Shown: positions 12,095-23,153 of the stretch, in pieces | Numbering within the stretch: position 1 is the stretch's first letter | How the letters are laid out: each line of letters begins with the position of its first letter | NCBI GenBank assembly: GCA_036346255.1 | Contig: CM070633.1 | Coordinates: 18,848,001 to 18,912,000, forward strand | Source: Ampelocalamus luodianensis | Taxonomy: Eukaryota > Streptophyta > Magnoliopsida > Poales > Poaceae | Direction: 5' to 3' | DNA length: 64,000 nt | Program-made: the position numbers and the translations under genes | The notes under the pieces: model-generated | Told to the model about the DNA's origin: nothing | Seen by the model: only the letters and a program-made list of their open reading frames with translations | Databases searched by the model: none

Positions 12095-13888
12095 TCAAAT
12101 GGTGCAGCTCGAATCGGCGTGATAACTATTATTATAGGCGAACTCGCCAAAGCCGGTGATCTTCCCAACCACCCTTCCAGATAAAACACAACACCGAGCA
12201 TATCTTCTAAGGTTTGAATTGTACGCTCGATCGACCATCCGTCGAGGGTGGAATGCGAGACTAAGACGGAGTTGCGTGCCCAAAGCACTCTGCAAACTCT
12301 CCCAAAACTTGGAAACAAATTTGGCATCTCGGTCGGAAACAATAGTCTTTGGCACCCCGTGCAATCGTACTATCTCTCGCACATAAAGTGGAGCCAAATC
12401 GCTCGCAGAATTGGTGGTTCGAATAGGAATGAAATGTGCAGACTTACTGAACCGATCCACTATCACCCATATAGCATCCTTCCCTCGCTGAGTGCGAGGT
12501 AAACCAACCACAAAATCCATGGAAATGTCATCCCATGGCCACACCGGAACCTCTAAAGGTTGCAACAATCCTGCCGGTCGCTTATGTTCAGCCTTAACCC
12601 GCTGGCAGATCCCACACGAGGCCACATACTGCGCAATATCGACTTTCATTCTCTTCCACCAGAAATTCTTCTTCAAGTCTTTGTACATTTTGGTCTCACC
12701 TGGATGTACAGTATACGGGGTACGGTGGGCTTCCTTTAGAATCTCATCTTTAACCTGTGCCTCCAGTGGCACACAAAGGCGACCTTTAAATCGCAAAGTA
12801 CCAGAATCATCTATACCAAAATGGCCTTGCTTGCCTTCATCTAGGCGCTTCCTCACACGCTGGAGCATTTGATCATGCTGTTGTGCTTCCCGTACTCGTT
12901 CTGGAATGGCTGACTCAAGAAGCAAACGGGTCTCGGTCTCGGCGGTACCCGCAAAGCAAAAAGATATATCCATACGCTCAAAATCAGCGATGAGACAACT
13001 GAGGGTAGGAGGTGTCGCCTTGCGACTCAGGGCATCGGCTACAACATTTGCCTTGCCCGGATGATACTGAATGGTGAGATCATAGTCCTTTATCAACTCC
13101 AACCATCTCCTCTGCCTCAGGTTTAAATCTTTCTGGGTAAAGATGTATTTCAGACTCTTGTGATCAGTGAAAATGTCACAAGATTCGCCATACAAATAAT
13201 GGCGCCAAATCTTTAAAGCCAGTACTACTGCTGCAAGCTCTAGGTCATGAGTAGGATAGTTCTGTTCATGTTTCTTCAGCTGCCGAGACGCATAGGCAAT
13301 CACCTTACCATCCTGCATAAGTACACAACCCAGCCCAACTCTAGACGCATCTGAATAAATAGTGAACCGCTTCCCTGGTTCTGGAAGGGTGAGAATTGGG
13401 GCGGTCACCAATCTATCCTTCAAAGTACAGAAGCTTCGTTCACACGCATCCGTCCACTGAAACTTGACACCTTTCTGTGTCAACTGAGACATCGGTCTAG
13501 CAATGGTAGAGAAACTCTCCACGAAACGCCGGTAGTAACCAGCCAAACCCAGAAAACTCCTCACTTCTTTTACATTGGTTGGTCTCTTCCATTCCACCAC
13601 TGTTGAAATCTTACTTGGATCGACAGAAATGCCCTCTTGATTGATTACATGGCCCAGAAACCCAACTTCAGAAATCCAGAATTCACATTTCTTCAATTTG
13701 GCATAGAATTGGTTCACTCTCAAGGTCTCCAGTACCAACCTCAAATGTTGAGCATGGTCCTCTTCCGTTTTGGAATAAATCAAGATGTCGTCAATAAATA
13801 CTACGACGAAATCATCAAGATAAGGGTGCAACATACTATTCATGGCTTCCATGAAAATCGCAGGAGCATTAGTTAGTCCAAATGACAT
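12095..13888 (-). pseudogene. pol: Element A pol: RT, RNase H and integrase (597-codon open frame)
   Basis: The longest open frame in the window. It starts inside reverse transcriptase at the SFGLTNAP block; the true pol start lies upstream in broken frames. Residues 31-36 are FIDDIL, with the two catalytic aspartates at 13787-13792. RNase H (about residues 175-295) shows YSDAS, LELAAV, FTDHKS and ADALSRK, the D-E-D-D set. The H2C2 zinc region of integrase lies at about residues 385-430 (CGICQRVK). The integrase core has its first Asp at residue 458 (MDF) and its second at 519 (SDRDAKF). The catalytic Glu (12226-12228, in SIERTIQ) is in another frame because of a shift near 12250, so the last 50 or so residues of this frame are out-of-frame reading. 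Confidence 0.95.
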
Positions 13889-14800
13889 AACCTTATACTC
13901 ATAATGACCATACCTTGTAGAGAAAGTTGTCTTCTCAATATCTTGCTCGCGAACTCGAATCGATTATAACTCGATCAAGGTCAATCTTGGAAAATATTTT
14001 AGCTCCTTCAATTGATCAAAGAGATCTTCAATACGGGCAACGGATATTTATTCTTTTCTGCTTGCTTGATTAAGAGCCCGGTAGTCCACACACATACGCC
14101 AACTACCGTCCTTCTTCTTAGTGAACGAGCAGAGCTCCCACGGCGATACACTACGCCGAATCATACCTTTGGATAGCAAATCATCCGCTTGCTTTTTCAA
14201 CTCCTCCGGAATGGTCGTGCCAAACGGTATGGAGACATCGAAATAGGTCGGGTTCCCGGAACAAGATCTATCCGGAATTCCACTTCACGTTCTGGAGGCA
14301 TACCAGGAAGCTCCACAGGAAACACGTCAGGAAATTCATTCACCACGAATATCTTCAATACGGTGGAGATTCGACTTCGCTAAGAGACCAAAGCAACCCA
14401 ATGTTCGAGGCTCGACGACTAGGAAACAGACTAGCCAACACACACAGGGAATCAAACGGCGCACTGCCCTGAAACACTAGTTCCTCTCCCGACGGAGACT
14501 GCAAAGTCACCGTCTTCCAAAAACAACAAATCTTGCACGGTAAAAGAATAGCCAATCCATACCCAAGATAACATCAAAGGTGATAATCGAATCACCATGA
14601 GATTGGCAATGAAATTTTCATCTTCTATAGTGATAGTACAGCCAGGACAAAGCGTAGAGCTAGAAATAAGACCTCCTGGAACCGACCACCACGGATTCGT
14701 AAATAGATTGCACACTCAAACCCGCCCTTTTAACAAAATCTAAGGACACAAAAGAATAAGTAGCCCCGAATCAAACAGTAACGAAAGCCTCATGTGAATC
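13889..14800 (-). pseudogene. pol: Element A protease and N-terminal RT, frameshifted
   Basis: Pieces of the N-terminal part of pol in several frames. TTFSTRYGHYEYKV leads directly into the 597-codon frame. Farther upstream come the RMCVDYRAL-type RT block (near 14090) and a MDWL-type protease end (near 14570). The protease active site DSG is encoded at 14764-14772, with one base missing just after it. The density of 1-2 base losses here is much higher than in the 597-codon frame. Confidence 0.75.
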
Positions 14801-15104
14801 AACTAATAAAGTACTGTCACCACATCGTATGCCCACGGTGTCGTGGGTGGGCATGGCGTAGACTCCCAAAGGTGCGGGAGAGAGGACGCACCAACACTCG
14901 AGAGGAGGCAGAACTGCAGCGAGTGCGAACGAGGCGAGCAGATGGAGCAGGGTTCGGAAGAACCCGGTCGGAGGCGCAGGAGCTGAAAGCGCCGGTGGAA
15001 CCCATCTGGTGAGAATCGAGGCACAAAAGGTGCAACCAGAGTCCGAATCGAGCTCCGAGGAGTACTAGAGGACGACGCCGCTGGCGCTTCCCACTTGATG
15101 ATAC

Positions 15105-16258
15105 TTGCCGGATTCGCACAAACAGAAAGCTTGTGGCCTCTCGACCACACCGACGACAAGTCCTCTGAAAGAACATTCGACGCACGATGCCCTCTCCACA
15201 CTTAAAACATTTCATACCTTGACACTGGAATCAGGCGCATCGAGGGTGGAAGAAGAAAACGTGGCGCCAAGAAAAGATCGCCCGCCGAGCCGGACGAGAT
15301 GGGCGGCTCTCAAACCTCTTGGAAGTAGGCCGAGAGGACCCACCTCCACCACCAAACTCCTCTTCGGCCACCACCGAACCACCAATGTAAGTAGTGCCCC
15401 AGTGCTTGCTTCGCGAAGGAGAATTCCTCTCTGCTCTATCCTCTAGCTCGCTCAACCACAAGTCTTGAAATCACGCAAAACCGAGGCTCCCAAGATCGAC
15501 GATACTCTGAAGGAGACCCCGCGAAACCTCTTGGCCTTCTCCAAGTCATCAGCCACGGTGGTACAAAGCGTGCATTGTTGAACTCCATCTCGCACTCGAG
15601 ACATCGACCTATTGCCTTGAGTCAACACTAGCAATGACTGCTCCATCTTCTCAATAAAAGAATCCGGATAGTATTTGGCTCTGAACTGTGCCACAAAAAC
15701 TTCCCAAGTAACTGGTCCCTGCACTGGGGTCCTAGCAGACAGAACCCCTTCCCACCAGATATCGGCTTGACCCTTCAGTTGAAAGGCCACAAAACGAACC
15801 CTTTGCGCCGAGTTCATCTCCAATGCCTCGAACTGACGCTCCATGTACCGGAGCCAATCTGCTGCTCAATCGGGTACCGCCCATCAAAGCGTGTCGGCCG
15901 GCGTCATCCACTCACGAAGACTCATCCTAGTCTCCGGTGGAACTGCGGCAACAACCGGACCTGCCATGGCGACAGCAGCAGCATCCACGACAGTCGCAGG
16001 AGCAACAGGAGCAGCAGGATAAGCTGCCTGCACCTGCCGACGGAGCTGCTCGTTCTCCCTTTGAAGATTCTGAATAATCGCCGACACCGCCGAGCATCGC
16101 GGCGCGCAGCTTGAGCTTCCACGGTGGTTGAGCGGTGAGGCAACCTCCTCATTAACCCCACCAGCAGCCTCTTCTGCGGACGCTGCAGAAACAACCGGAC
16201 CACGTCCACGACCGCGACCACGGAATGGCGGACGCCCACGGCCTCTACCTCTCGCCAT
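15105..16258 (-). pseudogene. gag: Element A gag with nucleocapsid zinc knuckle, frameshifted
   Basis: The start codon at 16256-16258 follows the PBS leader. The first frame (124 codons) is Arg/Gly-rich (ARGRGRGRP) and then Ala/Pro-rich with a short coiled-coil-like stretch (LQRENEQLRRQ). A second frame (15452-15844) carries the capsid-type retrotransposon gag domain, with AFQLKGQADIWWE and FRAKYYPDSFIEKME. The zinc knuckle begins CFKCGEG near 15200 and continues in another frame (GHRAS, then a second GHKLSVC knuckle near 15110). At least three frame breaks divide gag. Function in an intact copy: the structural particle protein that binds element RNA. Confidence 0.88.
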
Positions 16259-16365
16259 CTAAGGACAACACAACGAACAAAGACTAAACCGAACAACAGT
16301 TGCACAACAAATAAATCATAACAACAAGAAAATTTGCGGAAACAACGAATTGCCCAACCCAACCT

Positions 16366-16377
16366 ACTGTGCACAGT
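16366..16377 (-). promoter_or_regulatory. 12-bp palindrome in the A leader, 43 nt from the PBS
   Basis: ACTGTGCACAGT is perfectly self-complementary and lies between the PBS and gag. The same palindrome is at 19273-19284 in E2, and its core TGTGCACA is at 56438-56445 in E4. Position and form suit an RNA dimerisation site, but that is inference only. Confidence 0.5.
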
Positions 16378-16420
16378 GTGTCAATTTAATAATTTTATTT
16401 TAACCACGGACCTAAAGCCC

Positions 16421-16432
16421 GCTCTGATACCA
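16421..16432 (-). other. Element A primer-binding site
   Basis: The sense strand reads TGGTATCAGAGC, complementary to the 3' end of plant initiator tRNA-Met, two bases inside the 5' LTR. It fixes the direction of the element. Confidence 0.93.
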
Positions 16433-16434
16433 AC

Positions 16435-18836
16435 TGTAACACCCCAACTCAGCACGAGCCTGGAATGCTACTACCCTAAGCTGAAATACTAAATTTCGGC
16501 AGAATCTCCTTTGGCTACGAGGATACTTGAGGTTCCACACAACAAAAACACACAAGTAATCATAAACTAGTCATGAAAACAAATTCTAAGATCTAAACAT
16601 GAATCAACGATAATGAGCTAAGTTAATAAATAACCATATGACTTAAAGTTCTCATCTATGTTCTCATTGATCATAAAGATACCATCCATGACTAAATTTA
16701 TTTATTTCAAACCAAAAGATGACAAAAGAGAATCATTATTTCTTATAACAATGAGTCTAAGGTGAAGTGCATTAATCGAGTAGTGCTCATCTACTCCCTC
16801 CCAAGTGAACTTCATCAACGATCACCTAGAAATAAACAAACAAAGCAAGAGTGAGTCCAAGACTCAGCAAGTACGATGATTAAGAAAAACATTCATTCAT
16901 TGAAGATCAAACATAACATCATTGGGTTCGATCATAATACATTGGATTACTTATGAATACATGATATGAATGCTCAAATCAAGGAAAATGGATCGCACAC
17001 ACGCCGATATACGGTATAGCGGTGAACACCGTCGGTGATCACTCAAGCCCGCATCTTAACAAAAATGCGGGATCCACTTCCGTATGAAGAACGTTTCATA
17101 CGGGTGTCCAACATTGCCCATATTGGAATTAATGGGTCTTATCCAACCATCTTGGAATCGATGGTGGTTCTCATCCACTCCCGTGGACGTCAAATGTCAA
17201 TGAATGCATGCAACACTTAAATGAAATATACCATAACATCACTTCTATTCATGAACTCAATGTATTGAACAAGGCATGAATAATTCATTTCACATGTCTC
17301 ACAAGTTACCAAAACAACTCATGCTAATAACCACAATGCACAAACATCCAAATAAACATGGTACTTGCCTTCCGCGTTGCGAAGCGTTAACTGGCAACGA
17401 AGGCGCTCTTATACCCGAAGTTTCGCCGCCTAAACCAACGAAATAACTTAATAAGTATACATGATACCCAGCTCAACTAGTCGGTGTTCTATTTTACTTC
17501 TATTAGGAGTCAATTAAATCCTATATCGCATAGACTGAAAAACAGCGGAGTCTGTCCAATAAGAAAATCCTGGACAGCAACACGGGGACTAACATAACTC
17601 ACAGCCTGGAAGTCGAAAAATAGCAAACCCAATTTCTGTAGATTCTTAACTGGTCTAACTACAAAACTCTAGTTGACGCGACAAACCAATTTGGTCAAAT
17701 TAATAGGCTAATAATTGTTTGAACTTTCAGCACAGATTCAGCCTACCAAAATTCAGCAGAAATATTCAGTTGATCATAACTTCTGTGTTACAACTCCGAA
17801 TTGAGCGTTCTTTACCAATCTGAAAAGGTTATCGAATTACCTACAATAACCTAGTTGGGTGAACTTTCAGATTCTTCCAACTTCTCTATCATAATATAGA
17901 AAATATACAGACAGATTAATCACGTCAGGTTTCTGGCAGCGACTGTTAAAACAGACATATCTTTTGACCCATAACTCAGAATCAAGTAAACTCAGTGGCC
18001 ATCTAAACCTGACAGGGGATACTTCAATTTTCTAGGAGACACCAAGTTCAAAATCTGTGAATAACAATTTCTTATACAATTTACAAATTGACTGCAGAAT
18101 CTCGTCAGGATTCTGGACAGTCAAGACTAATTCTATCATAACTTTTGACTCGGACCTCGGATTTGAGTGAACTCGGCGGCCACTGAAACGTAAGAACAAG
18201 ACCTAGATATCTCTAGGAGACCAAGCTTTCAGATTCTGCCTAAAAATAACCGAAACACCCTCTACAACGTACTGGACAGAAACAGCTTCTAATTTTCAGC
18301 AGGTTTGCCTAATCAAAAACGTAACCAAAACACTTCTAACAACAATCAAACCACGAGGATCGCATCGTTACCCTTGCTGCAACCAGGAGTAGGGGAAGGA
18401 TTCCTTGGCGATGAAGCTCTTCCTCCTTTTCCCCTCCTTTGGCCGAAACAACCAGCAGCCCGCCTCGAATCTTTGCGAACACCAACCATGGGAAACTCCG
18501 GAGACCGGTTGGGGCAGCACCACAGCAGGAGGAGCAGCCACAAGGGGAGATGGGGCGGCTCCAAGGCAGGCGCAAGGGAGGAGAGGAGAGGAGGGGAGGG
18601 TGGCGGCCAAGGGGAAAAGAAGGGAGGGTGGCGGCCAAAGAATAAAAGGGGGAGGGCTAGGGTTTGCACCAAGGGGAGGGGAGAGGGGCACATGGGCCTA
18701 GGCCCATGGCCGGCCAAGGCCTGGAAAGGCTACCGGAGGCCCAAAAACCCTCATCCTCTACGAAAAACGAAAATTTAACGCTAGCCGAAGTTCCCCGATT
18801 AAACCTTTCTTTCCCGAACAAAAACAGGGTATTACA
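16435..18836 (-). repeat. Element A 5' LTR (2,402 bp)
   Basis: Second LTR of A, ending at the TSD ATCAA. In the sense direction it begins TGTAATACCC, then has a GC-rich segment with a telobox (18657-18665), the degenerate CATAACTTTT units and the hairpin cluster (17005-17187). The cluster here has lost single bases in several arms relative to the other LTR (for example CCGTATG for CCCGTATG), mainly at CCCG and CAG sites. Confidence 0.93.
17005..17187 (-). other. LTR hairpin cluster, A right copy
   Basis: Same module as at 9602-9786, with H1, H2 and H3 each shortened by one or two bases in one arm, and an intact TCCAC-TCCC-GTGGA at 17174-17187. Confidence 0.75.
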
Positions 18837-19337
18837 ATCAAATACAATGAACCACGAACCCAAGAGAAATTCATCAATCACCACTAGACAAAAAATTGAA
18901 CAAATTCGAAAATCAAGGTAGAGAACAACTTTCTAAAGCAACTCACGCTCAACACATGTAACTATGGTACTCAGGATAACTACTCCCCTTTCCATAAACC
19001 ACGAACGGTGATATAACCTGGCAAAGCCCAGGGGCTACAACCACGACTTCAACCTCTCAACCTTAACTATCCTCACACATAATCAATATAATCAGTTATG
19101 AGTATACAAGATCATCTCGTAACAATCATTGAATAATTCAAAGATATAGAAGATCATATCAGATCATAGATTAACAAAAAGAATGGTAGTACAGAAACAA
19201 TTCAATAGCAGTTCAACAACATGAAACATACTATCAGAATCGCAGATGCAATGGATTACCCAAATCCCACCTACTGTGCACAGTGTGTCCATTTAATATT
19301 CAATTACCAAGGACCTAAAGCCCGCTCTGATACCAAC
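18837..19337 (-). mobile_element. E2 internal region, right part, with leader and PBS
   Basis: Resumes E2 after A. It includes the leader block also seen in E0, E1, E3, E4 and A: a GTGCACAGTGTGTC-type motif (19276-19289), then GGACCTAAAGCCC (19312-19324), then the PBS at 19324-19335 (reverse complement of TGGTATCAGAGC) beside the 5' LTR. No gag reading frame is present where A has one. Confidence 0.85.
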
Positions 19338-22078
19338 TGTAACACCCTGGCCAAACGGAAGCCAAGATGCCACCTAATTATTCTAACAATCTACACATTT
19401 CGGAAGATTATGAAATAATTATATCAACCAACTGACAGCATTAACATAATCAAGATATGGTGAAGGTATCCTTCCTTCACCTTCTAAGTTATTTATCTTG
19501 AGAAACATCAAAGAAGGTTCACATGCAGAATAAATCAACATCATAGCGGAGAAGGTATCCTTCCTTCTCCAATTAAAGTTTAATTATTACAATTCAAGAT
19601 TAACGAATGTAATATTGAACTAGAATTATGTCTTGAACATGAATTTGGTGATGTAGACAAGTAGTGTGTGTCTACTCCCTCCCAAGAGAATCTCATCAAC
19701 GATCACCTAGAAATAGACAAAACAACGCAAGGGTGAGTCCAAGACTCAGCAAGTACAATGATTAATAAAACACTTAACAATACGAATAAGACATGCTCGG
19801 CATCAACATTGGTCATAACACATATGAGTGCATATGAAGACATGACATGAATGCTTAAAATCAAGGAATGGACTTCACACACACATATACAGTATAGTCG
19901 ATGAAACACCCGTCGGTGATCACTCAAACCCGCATCTTAACAAAAATGCGGGGATCCATTTCCCGTATGAAGAACGTTTCATACGGGTGTCCAACATTGC
20001 CCATCTTGGAATTAATGGGTCTTACTCAACCATCCTGGAATTGATGGTCTTCCTCATCCACTCCCGTGGACGGCAAATGATAATGAATGCATGAAGCAAC
20101 TTATTGAATAAAACATTATCATCATTTCTATTCATGAATTCAACACAAGAGACAAAACATGGATATTTCACTTCATACTACACAAAAGTTATCACCGCAC
20201 GATCATATCAATAACCACAATGCACAACCAGTTCGATTAACAAAGTACTTGCCTTCGCGTTGAGGCGCGTTAGTCGGTGGCGATGGCGTTCCTAAATTCG
20301 AAGCTCCGCCGCCTAACCAATGAAATACATTCAATAAGAACACCAAAAATACCGATTTCTACTAATCAACGCTATACACCGCTTCCCTGAAGACTCTAGT
20401 CGTTAATACAAAACTTAAACTGAAATAAACAATTTTCGTCATAGCTTAATTCGGACAGCGCACGGTAATTGACATATCTTAAGATCGGAAGTCGAAAAAA
20501 GTGAATCCAATTTCTGTAGCTTCTTAACTGACTAACCTACAAAACTCTAGTTGAGGTGATAAACCAATTTTGCCAATTTGATGGGTTAACAGTTGTTTGA
20601 AATAGCAGTACAGAATCTGTCCGAACATAATAAACAGTAGTACTGAAACATCCATAACTTTTAAGCTACAACTCCGAATTGAGTGTTCTTTAGCAATCTG
20701 AAAAGGTTATGGAATTACCTACAATAACCTAGTTGGTACGACATTAAAATTTTGCCTTTAACAAAAAAGTGGCACACGGGTCGAAATTAAAGATAAAAAC
20801 TGACATACAATCTGGACAGACTGACCTTCAAACTGGACAGTCACAATGAAAAGTGCATAACTTTTGATCTATAAATCCAAATGAGTTGTTCTTTATCAAT
20901 CCTGAAAGCTAGTGATATCACCTTCAAAATTTGTTATGGGCAAGACCTTTGAATCACCCTCTAACTAGGCCATAAATCAATCTATACAGAGACTGCTAAT
21001 CCCCGCCAGGATTCTGGACAGCAGATAATAAATCTATCATAACTTTTGACTCGAAAGTCGGAATGAGGTGATCTCGGTGGCCACCGAAAGCTAAGAGCAT
21101 CCTCTAGCTATCTCTAGGAGACCAAAATCCCAAATTCTGCCCCTAAGCACATGAAAGAGGGCCCGAAACATACTGGACAGAATCAGATTCTAACTCGCAG
21201 CGAGTCTGCCTTATCAAATACGTAACCAAATCACCTCTACCAACAATCAAACAACGAGGCTCGGCAACGTTACCCTTGCTGCAACCAGGGAGTAGATGGA
21301 AGAATCCTTGGTGGTGATGATCTTCCTCCTTTTCCCCTCTTTTGGCCGAAGCAACCAACAGCAGGGAAGACATCTGGTTACCCTTGAAGACATGCTGACT
21401 CCTGAAAACTCCACAAGATCCTCCTTTTCTTCTCTTCCTTTTCTCTTGCTGCCCTTTCCTTCTTGCTCCTGTTGATTTCTTGGCAGCATTAGCAGCAGCT
21501 CACGCATGTGGCACAAAGAATCAACAGCTTGCATCCAGCACATGCGCAGTAGCACAAGATCCTTTATCTCTCTGCCTTTCTTCCTTTAACATAGATCATG
21601 CAGGCTTTTCACTTGATCTCTCTCTAGGCAAAGCAATAGGGTAGCACTAAAAGCACTAACGTAAGGGACATGCATCACTGCCATGCATGCAGGTTTGTTC
21701 GGCTAGGCTAGGCAGGTTGCTAGCTCTGGCTTGCATGCAAATGTGCAGGAGAGAAAGAGCAGGCTACATGCAGGGCTAGGGGCGGCTGGTGCAAGGGAAA
21801 CAAGAAGATGCGGCTGGGGGAACTGCAATGGTAGAGGCGTACGGGAACAAGGAGTGGAGGTGGGTGGCGGCTGCACAGGGGAGGAAAACTGGGGGTTAGG
21901 GTTGAATGTGTCCCCATGGCCCCCTCTCTAGGCCGGCCCCCTCATGGGTCAGGCTGTCGTGAGCTGAAAATCCACATTCCTCTCCCCTTCTTAATAAAAT
22001 TTCAGAACTTACCCCTCTAAACTCCTAAAAAAAACTCTCTAATCCATTTAAGTGATCTAATAAAAACAGGATATTACA
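19338..22078 (-). repeat. E2 5' LTR (2,741 bp)
   Basis: Pair of 2650-5388, ending GATATTACA before the TSD CTGAC. It carries the hairpin cluster at 19885-20070 and the GC-rich sense-strand start at 21660-21960, with a telomere-like AACCCTAA on the sense strand near 21896. It differs from the other LTR by few substitutions but many 1-3 base losses (CTGG to CGG at 20448 and 20477, for instance). Confidence 0.93.
19885..20070 (-). other. LTR hairpin cluster, E2 right copy
   Basis: Stems H2 to H6 are as in 3200-3385. The TATACCGGTATA palindrome and the left arm of H1 are altered (ACAGTATAGTCGATGA). Confidence 0.8.
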
Positions 22079-22083
22079 CTGAC

Positions 22084-22910
22084 GCTCAACGCCAATGTAG
22101 CACACAGTAATAGCACTCTAACCATTACTATTAACAACTGATGATTATCTAATCATGGAAGCATTCATGGTCCCACCTTTGTTAATAAATTGGAATGAAA
22201 TATATTTAAGCTTCAGCAATGGAATATTTATAAGAGAAGGTTTTGGAAGTCAATACAACCACCTGCATCCATTACTTCATACATATAACAACAATTTAGC
22301 ATGGCAAAATAAGGTGAATCTAGCATTTGTACAAATTCTTCAGGTATCTAAATGGAAGACATATTTATGGTTAATATTTATCAAGGCAAAATTAACTTCA
22401 CTTTTGAAGACATTAACTAAGAGTCATTGGTTTGCACCAAGATATTAAGCCAACCTGATAACTCCTACCATACCAAATAATTCTCTTAATTAAAGCCTCT
22501 TAGGTAAGTATGACAATACATTACTAAAGGGTTTTGACATACTCTTTCTCATAAGAGAGATATAAAATTTCAGCTCTCAAATTAACCCAAAAGAAATATC
22601 AATGCACCCACTTAATAAAGAACTTACAAAAGAAATTTTACACTGCCCGAAATTCCAAGCGAACAATTGAGCTACATTTTCCAACAGAGGATAAAACAGA
22701 ACTTCCGTGAAAAGATCAATCTTGCAAATTAACTACGTTCACAAGTAGCCGAAATATCACATTAGTCGGAAGAACAATATTTATTTCAAAGAACAAATTG
22801 AGACCAAATGGAGCCGATCTACTTCAATATAACCACCAAACAATAGAAGTTCATCAACTTCAAGAAACTACAACCAGGAGACCAAATACAAGCTCAAGGA
22901 AGGCAACAAC
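22084..22910 (-). mobile_element. E1 internal region, middle segment
   Basis: Continues E1 after the E2 insertion and matches the E3 internal region from about 44285 onward. It is AT-rich and non-coding. The 97-codon open frame at 22155-22448 resembles nothing recognisable. It ends with the ACAAC target site of the solo LTR. Confidence 0.8.
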
Positions 22911-23091
22911 TGTAATACCCCGAATGTTTCTACGGAAGGAGAGTAAACGAAAAAGGGGTTTTTCTGTAATACTCCAACTTATTGTAATGAAGGAAGCAGT
23001 GAAAAGAGAAATTAAACTTTAGATGAGGGAAAATCTGCAATTCTTTGACAACCTGGGCTTCGGGCTTTGGCCTAGGAGGCCCATGAGGGGC

Positions 23092-23123
23092 CGGCCACTA
23101 ATAAAAGGAGGGGGAAACCCTAG
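23092..23123 (+). promoter_or_regulatory. Candidate LTR promoter: TATA-like box and telobox
   Basis: CACTAATAAAAGG is followed by AAACCCTAG at 23115-23123. The same pair in the same order is present in the sense strand of the E0 LTR (CCAATAAAAGG, then AAACCCTAG at 59885-59893). A start site just downstream is inferred from position only. Confidence 0.5.
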
Positions 23124-23128
23124 CCCAC

Positions 23129-23153
23129 CACTGTAGCATGCATTGCTACAGTG
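23129..23153 (+). repeat. TACTGTAGCA-type inverted repeat
   Basis: CACTGTAGCA and TGCTACAGTG form 10-bp perfect arms around TGCAT. Two more CTACAGTG copies follow within 30 bases. A relative with 14-bp arms lies in the E0 LTR (59852-59880). Confidence 0.75.

Larger units (their letters stand above)
9031..18836 (-). mobile_element. Element A, autonomous-type Ty3/gypsy retrotransposon (defective)
   Basis: Two LTRs (9031-11413 and 16435-18836) flank 5,021 bp carrying gag, a zinc knuckle, protease, RT, RNase H and integrase on the minus strand in that order, the Ty3/gypsy order. The TSD ATCAA is at 9026-9030 and 18837-18841. The PBS is at 16421-16432 and the polypurine tract at 11414-11424. The coding region carries several frameshifts, so this copy cannot make a full polyprotein as read. 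It shares the LTR hairpin cluster, the PBS and the leader with E0-E4, so its family is the probable protein donor for those elements. Confidence 0.93.
2650..22078 (-). mobile_element. E2, non-autonomous LTR retrotransposon (LARD-like), complete but interrupted by A
   Basis: Two LTRs (2650-5388 and 19338-22078) bound an internal region without gag or pol. The 5-bp TSD CTGAC is present at 2645-2649 and 22079-22083, so both ends are exact. The PBS (reverse complement of TGGTATCAGAGC) lies beside the right LTR and the polypurine tract beside the left one, so the element is transcribed from the minus strand. Element A is inserted between 9031 and 18836. Without A, E2 is about 9.6 kb with about 4.1 kb of internal non-coding DNA, the size and form of a LARD. 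It must have relied on proteins from another element. Confidence 0.93.

Noticed and set aside
22155..22448. 97-codon frame in the E1 internal region
   Set aside because: Not recognisable, AT-rich and not kept in the equivalent part of E0, E2 or E3.
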